Assembly (NCBI GenBank): GCA_018668795.1
Contig: JABJBD010000137.1
Location: 1-17,567 of the forward strand
DNA length: 17,567 bases
DNA from: Candidatus Puniceispirillum sp.
GTDB taxonomy: Bacteria > Pseudomonadota > Alphaproteobacteria > Puniceispirillales > Puniceispirillaceae
Direction: 5' to 3'
Part shown: positions 14,391 through 17,567 of the stretch, in pieces
How the letters are laid out: the number at the start of each line of letters is the position of its first letter
Numbering within the stretch: the first letter of the stretch is position 1
Notes under the pieces: generated by a model
Seen by the model: only the letters and a program-made list of their open reading frames with translations
Databases searched by the model: none
What the model was told of the DNA's origin: nothing
Translations under genes and position numbers: made by a program

Positions 14391-15344
14391 ATGCCTCAAG
14401 TCAATCACACGAAAGGTGCTGCACGGCATCCAGAAAAGCGCCGCAACGAAGATCGCCCTCAACCGCGGCGTCCCGAATGGTTGCGTGTAAAAGCACCTGT
14501 TTCAGCTGAATATCAGGAAACACGCGCTTTGATGCGTGATTTGAATTTGGTGACTGTATGCGAAGAGGCTGCCTGTCCAAATATAGGTGAATGCTGGGCG
14601 CAAAAGCATGCAACAATGATGATTTTGGGTTCGGTATGTACACGCGCGTGTGCTTTTTGCAATGTCGCCACGGGGCGACCTGATTTGCTGGATCCGCATG
14701 AACCCGAGAACGTGGCTGCGGCTGTCGCCAAGCTAGGTTTGCAGCATGTGGTGATTACCTCGGTTGACCGTGATGATCTTGACGATGGCGGGGCTACGCA
14801 TTTTGCACAGACCATAACGGCGATCCGCACTGCGTCACCTGGCACAACGATTGAAGTTCTGACGCCTGATTTTCTGCGTAAGGATGGGGCATTAGAAATT
14901 GTTGCCGAAGCCCGTCCTGATGTTTTCAATCATAATATGGAAACAGTTCCCCGGCTGTATCCAACGATACGTCCTGGTGCGCGATATTTTCATTCGCTTT
15001 CTACACTGCAAAAGGTAAAGCAAATAGACGGGACAATCTTCACCAAGTCAGGCATCATGGTTGGGCTTGGCGAAACAGACGAAGAAGTTGGGCAGATTAT
15101 GGATGATCTGCGAAGTGCCGATGTTGACTTTATGACTATAGGTCAATACCTACAGCCAACACCAAAACATGCCCAGCTTGATCGGTTTGTTGAGCCAGAG
15201 ACATTTGCGCGCTATGCAAAGCAGGGTAAAGCAAAAGGGTTTCTTCTTATGTCATCCACACCACTTACCCGTTCGTCCTATCACGCCGATGCAGATTTTG
15301 CAGCCTTGCAAAGCGCCCGAAACGCCTCGCTTGCCTCAGCCTAA
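14391..15344 (+). CDS. lipA: Lipoyl synthase
   Basis: A radical SAM enzyme that inserts two sulfurs into protein-bound octanoyl groups to make lipoyl groups; here the likely targets are Lys43 of PdhB and PdhC encoded just upstream. The 317 residues have both clusters: the auxiliary set Cys57, Cys62, Cys68 (C-x4-C-x5-C) and the radical SAM set Cys83, Cys87, Cys90 (C-x3-C-x2-C). The C-terminal RSSY (294-297) supplies the serine ligand of the auxiliary cluster. About 27 basic, polar residues precede RPEWLRVK. AAGG/AGGT motifs sit before the ATG. The stop overlaps the next gene as TAATG. LipB, which would supply octanoate, is not in the window. Confidence 0.98.
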   Translation: MPQVNHTKGAARHPEKRRNEDRPQPRRPEWLRVKAPVSAEYQETRALMRDLNLVTVCEEAACPNIGECWAQKHATMMILGSVCTRACAFCNVATGRPDLLDPHEPENVAAAVAKLGLQHVVITSVDRDDLDDGGATHFAQTITAIRTASPGTTIEVLTPDFLRKDGALEIVAEARPDVFNHNMETVPRLYPTIRPGARYFHSLSTLQKVKQIDGTIFTKSGIMVGLGETDEEVGQIMDDLRSADVDFMTIGQYLQPTPKHAQLDRFVEPETFARYAKQGKAKGFLLMSSTPLTRSSYHADADFAALQSARNASLASA

Positions 15345-15787
15345 TGACTGTTCATGCTGAAAAACGGGTGGTGCCACACACCCCTGAACAGCTTTATGCG
15401 TTGGTTCTTGATGTGCAGAAATATCCTCAATTCCTGCCATGGTGTCTCGCCGCGCGTGTGAAATCACAAAATGAAAGTGAGCTCACGGCCGATCTGATCA
15501 TTGGCTTTAATATGTTCCGCGAGACCTTCACATCCTTTGTGGAATTTGATTCTAATAAGTTTGAAATCAATGTCCGCTATGCCGAAGGGCCATTCAAACA
15601 TCTTACAAATAATTGGCGGTTCCTACTGCATGAAGACGGATGCGAAATCGACTTTTATGTTGAGTTCGAATTTAATTCCCGCCTTTTGCAATCGGTTATC
15701 GAAACATTATTTACTGAGGCTGTGCGCCGTATGGTGCGTGCATTTGAAACGCGTGCTGACGAACTTTATAATAAGAAAATTATATAG
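15344..15787 (+). CDS. COQ10/RatA-type START-domain protein, probable ubiquinone-binding
   Basis: A 147-residue single START/polyketide-cyclase-like domain. It begins VHAEKRVVPHTPEQLYALV, continues VQKYPQFLPWCLAARV and ends in an amphipathic helix with FTEAVRRMVRAFETRADELY, the layout of COQ10 and of bacterial RatA-like proteins. COQ10 in mitochondria binds ubiquinone and is needed for efficient respiration; the name RatA (a toxin blocking ribosome subunit joining) comes from E. coli. Given alphaproteobacterial ancestry and its place next to lipA and pdh, the ubiquinone role is the better guess, but the sequence alone cannot decide. It starts within the lipA stop (TAATG), so it is probably translated by coupling. 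Its stop is two bases from the convergent cinA stop. Confidence 0.88.
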   Translation: MTVHAEKRVVPHTPEQLYALVLDVQKYPQFLPWCLAARVKSQNESELTADLIIGFNMFRETFTSFVEFDSNKFEINVRYAEGPFKHLTNNWRFLLHEDGCEIDFYVEFEFNSRLLQSVIETLFTEAVRRMVRAFETRADELYNKKII

Positions 15788-15789
15788 AT

Positions 15790-16293
15790 TTATATATTAT
15801 TCAGTAATTTAAGAATCGTTTCTAAAGCGTATTGTAAGGCGTCTTTTCGGATGCTGTCACGATCTCCGTTAAACAGATGTTTCAATGATTGTGCTGGCTT
15901 GTCGCGTGTTTGAACGCCAAAATAGACAAGCCCGACTGGTTTATCAACACTGCCACCGCCTGGGCCAGCTATGCCCGTAATGGATATAGCAATGATGGAT
16001 TTTGGCGCATGGCTTAGAACACCATTTACCATTTCGATGGCTGTTTCGGATGATACAGCACCATGCATTTCAAGTGTTTCACGTGAAACGTCAAGCATAT
16101 CGATTTTGGCATCATTGCTGTAGGTTACAAAGCCTCGATCAAAAACGGCTGACGAGCCAGCAATATCGGTCAGGCTGGCGGCAACCATTCCACCAGTACA
16201 GGACTCGGCAAGTGAAATCATAACTTCTTTCACTTTTGCCGTCTTAATGATGGCGCTGGCATGCGCTTTAATATCGGTTGCGTTGGCGCTCAT
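15790..16293 (-). CDS. pncC: CinA C-terminal-domain protein, NMN amidohydrolase type
   Basis: A stand-alone CinA C-terminal domain of 167 residues. Proteins of this type (PncC) remove the amide of nicotinamide mononucleotide to give nicotinate mononucleotide, recycling NAD by-products; the competence-linked N-terminal half of full CinA is absent. Motifs are SLAESCTGG (27-35, with the active-site serine region), VTYSNDAK (56-63), GAVSSETA (78-85) and SITGIAGPGGGS (104-115), all typical of the family. It overlaps the pgpA stop as ATGA and is the last gene of ispDF-pgpA-cinA on this strand. It is convergent with the COQ10-like gene, with two bases between the stops. The domain is certain; the enzyme activity is inferred from the family. 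Confidence 0.92.
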   Translation of the reverse strand: MSANATDIKAHASAIIKTAKVKEVMISLAESCTGGMVAASLTDIAGSSAVFDRGFVTYSNDAKIDMLDVSRETLEMHGAVSSETAIEMVNGVLSHAPKSIIAISITGIAGPGGGSVDKPVGLVYFGVQTRDKPAQSLKHLFNGDRDSIRKDALQYALETILKLLNNI

Positions 16294-16775
16294 AGTCCTG
16301 CCCCCTGCAAGAGATGATAGATCGCTAGGATTATTGCCCCTGCAAAAACGCCAGCCACAAGGTCATCCGCCATTACACCTGTGCCACCAGCGATCTTTTC
16401 GGCCATACCTATAGGGCCAAGCTTGGTAATATCGAAAAACCTGAACAGAACAAAGGCTATGGCTATCCATGCGCAATAGGCAGGCCAGTTAAGATCAGTC
16501 GGGATTACAAGAAGTGGTATCCATTGTCCGGCTACCTCGTCTATGATGACTTCGGGAGCATCTTTTTTTCCGGTATCTCGACAATAGATATTGGCGGCTT
16601 TAATCCCAACGAAAATGATAATCAGCAGTGCAAACTCAAGTAGATAAGCAGATATCTGCATGAAAGCGACACCGCTAATGACGCCCGCAAGCGATCCCCA
16701 TGTTCCGGGCGCTGGGCGAAGATGCCCAATTGGGCCTAACGTGGCTAATTGATGCCAAAGGTTGTTCCTGCTCAT
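16290..16775 (-). CDS. pgpA: Phosphatidylglycerophosphatase A
   Basis: Removes the phosphate of phosphatidylglycerol phosphate to give phosphatidylglycerol; inner membrane. The 161 residues show the family motifs APGTWGS (22-28), IIDEVAGQW (77-85), FFDITKLGPI (113-122) and MADDLVAGV (135-143), whose acidic residues are thought to bind magnesium. Hydrophobic helices lie at about 29-40, 43-60, 98-113 and 138-155. Its ATG overlaps the ispDF TGA (ATGA, 16772-16775), and its own TGA overlaps the cinA ATG in the same way, so the three genes are almost certainly co-translated. Confidence 0.95.
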   Translation of the reverse strand: MSRNNLWHQLATLGPIGHLRPAPGTWGSLAGVISGVAFMQISAYLLEFALLIIIFVGIKAANIYCRDTGKKDAPEVIIDEVAGQWIPLLVIPTDLNWPAYCAWIAIAFVLFRFFDITKLGPIGMAEKIAGGTGVMADDLVAGVFAGAIILAIYHLLQGAGL

Positions 16776-17567
16776 GATGAAACAGCAACGTTATAGCAGA
16801 TGCTGGCGGTTGCTTGGGCGGCTATACCTTCACGACGTCCTGTAAAGCCCAAGCCTTCGGATGTTGTCGCTTTGACGGCAATACGTCCTATTTCAAGACC
16901 AGTGATTTCGGCTATACGAACGCGCATAGCATCACGATGAGGGGTGATTTTCGGATATTCACATATCAATGTCAGATCAAGATGCATGATTGACGCGCCA
17001 GCTTTGTGGCATCGATCAACTGCATAGCTTAAAAACGTTGCGCTATCAGCATCTTTCCATTTGTCATCACTTGGCGGGAAATGTGATCCAATATCACCAT
17101 CGGCCAAAGCCCCGAATAGCGCATCGCACAAAGCATGAAGACCAACATCACCATCTGAATGCGCGGTGAGACCATATTCGCTTTCTACCGAAATGCCGCA
17201 TAGGGTAATGGGGCCAGGCATGTCGCCGAACCTATGCACATCAAAGCCGTTGCCAAGTCGAATATCCATCATCGATCCAGTATTCTGTCCGTTTCCATCA
17301 AGGCGGGAGAGGGACTCCAGAATTGTGAAATCTTCCTCATAGGTCAACTTCATAAGTGATCGTGCGCCGCTGATGGTTGCTACATTCAACCCAGCAGCCA
17401 TTGCAATGCTTGCGTCATCGGTGGCGGTTTCATGTGCTGGATTGACATAAAGTGGTGCAATGGCCTGAAAGTGGAATAATTGTGGCGTTTGCGCGGCGCT
17501 AACCTTGTCGCGATCAATGACATTGGTAATAAGATCATCTTTGACCTGTTTCATGCTATCAGAAATA
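16772..17567 (-). CDS. ispDF: Bifunctional IspD-IspF fusion of the MEP pathway (5' part cut by window edge)
   Basis: Two enzymes of isoprenoid synthesis in one chain: IspD makes CDP-methylerythritol with CTP, and IspF cyclises its phosphorylated form to MEcPP. About 265 codons are visible and stay open to the right edge. The first ~95 residues are the end of IspD (AAQTPQLFHF, ATDDASIA and MKLTYEEDF are the family's C-terminal motifs). A complete IspF begins at MMDIRLGNGFDVH, with zinc ligands in GFDVH and AHSDGD, and later IGSHFPPSD, CEYPKI and KATTSEGLGFTGR. The ATG at 17554 is internal: upstream codons read ISDS, in line with the TDT-[LM]-K step of IspD proteins, so the true start is beyond the window. 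Fusions of this kind are common in alphaproteobacteria. Confidence 0.95.
   Translation of the reverse strand, partial: ISDSMKQVKDDLITNVIDRDKVSAAQTPQLFHFQAIAPLYVNPAHETATDDASIAMAAGLNVATISGARSLMKLTYEEDFTILESLSRLDGNGQNTGSMMDIRLGNGFDVHRFGDMPGPITLCGISVESEYGLTAHSDGDVGLHALCDALFGALADGDIGSHFPPSDDKWKDADSATFLSYAVDRCHKAGASIMHLDLTLICEYPKITPHRDAMRVRIAEITGLEIGRIAVKATTSEGLGFTGRREGIAAQATASICYNVAVSS

Noticed and set aside
15781..15796. TATATA-GATT-TATATA as a bidirectional terminator between the COQ10-like gene and cinA
   Set aside because: A six-pair stem of only A-U pairs without a following T-run is too weak to call.
1..17567. Search for mobile elements, CRISPR, tRNA, riboswitches or a defence system
   Set aside because: Reading both strands showed continuous housekeeping genes with short gaps; no transposase, integrase, regularly spaced repeats, cloverleaf or accessory cargo was seen.

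Overview
This window is a block of housekeeping genes from an alphaproteobacterium of medium GC content. Four things support this: an E1-beta pyruvate dehydrogenase subunit with its own N-terminal lipoyl domain, a fused IspDF, the gene order tpiA-secG-pyrG-kdsA-eno-ftsB-pdhABC-lpd-lipA-coq10 facing cinA-pgpA-ispDF, and candidate -10 boxes of the alphaproteobacterial CTANAWC type. A marine SAR116-like (Puniceispirillum-like) source fits the composition and protein style, but that is inference. No mobile element, tRNA, rRNA, CRISPR array or phage gene is visible.

Layout. Positions 1-3115, minus strand: ppiD (SurA/PpiD-type periplasmic chaperone) followed by trpE, which overlaps it by one base and runs off the left edge without its C-terminus. 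Positions 3116-3382: a divergent promoter region. Positions 3383-8445, plus strand: tpiA, secG, pyrG, kdsA and eno. Positions 8446-8621: a leader rich in inverted repeats, then ftsB. Positions 8943-9132: an AT-rich control region with a cluster of palindromes. Positions 9133-15787, plus strand: pdhA, pdhB, pdhC, lpd, lipA and a COQ10/RatA-type START protein. Positions 15790-17567, minus strand: cinA (C-terminal domain only), pgpA and ispDF, chained by two ATGA overlaps. ispDF is cut by the right edge.

How the genes work together. TpiA and enolase are glycolytic. Enolase makes the PEP that KdsA uses for Kdo, and PyrG makes the CTP that later activates Kdo and also feeds IspD and CDP-diacylglycerol synthesis (upstream of PgpA). 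PdhA/PdhB (E1), PdhC (E2) and Lpd (E3) form the complete pyruvate dehydrogenase complex. LipA makes the lipoyl groups that both PdhB and PdhC carry. The COQ10-type protein connects to ubiquinone and respiration.

All coding regions look intact, with their catalytic residues in place, except for the two edge truncations and the PpiD rotamase domain, which appears to lack the parvulin histidine. I did not find an undescribed biological system. The most interesting points are regulatory: the palindrome cluster before pdhA, the structured leader before ftsB, a shared nine-base -10 box in two gaps, and an AT-hook-like tail on PdhA.
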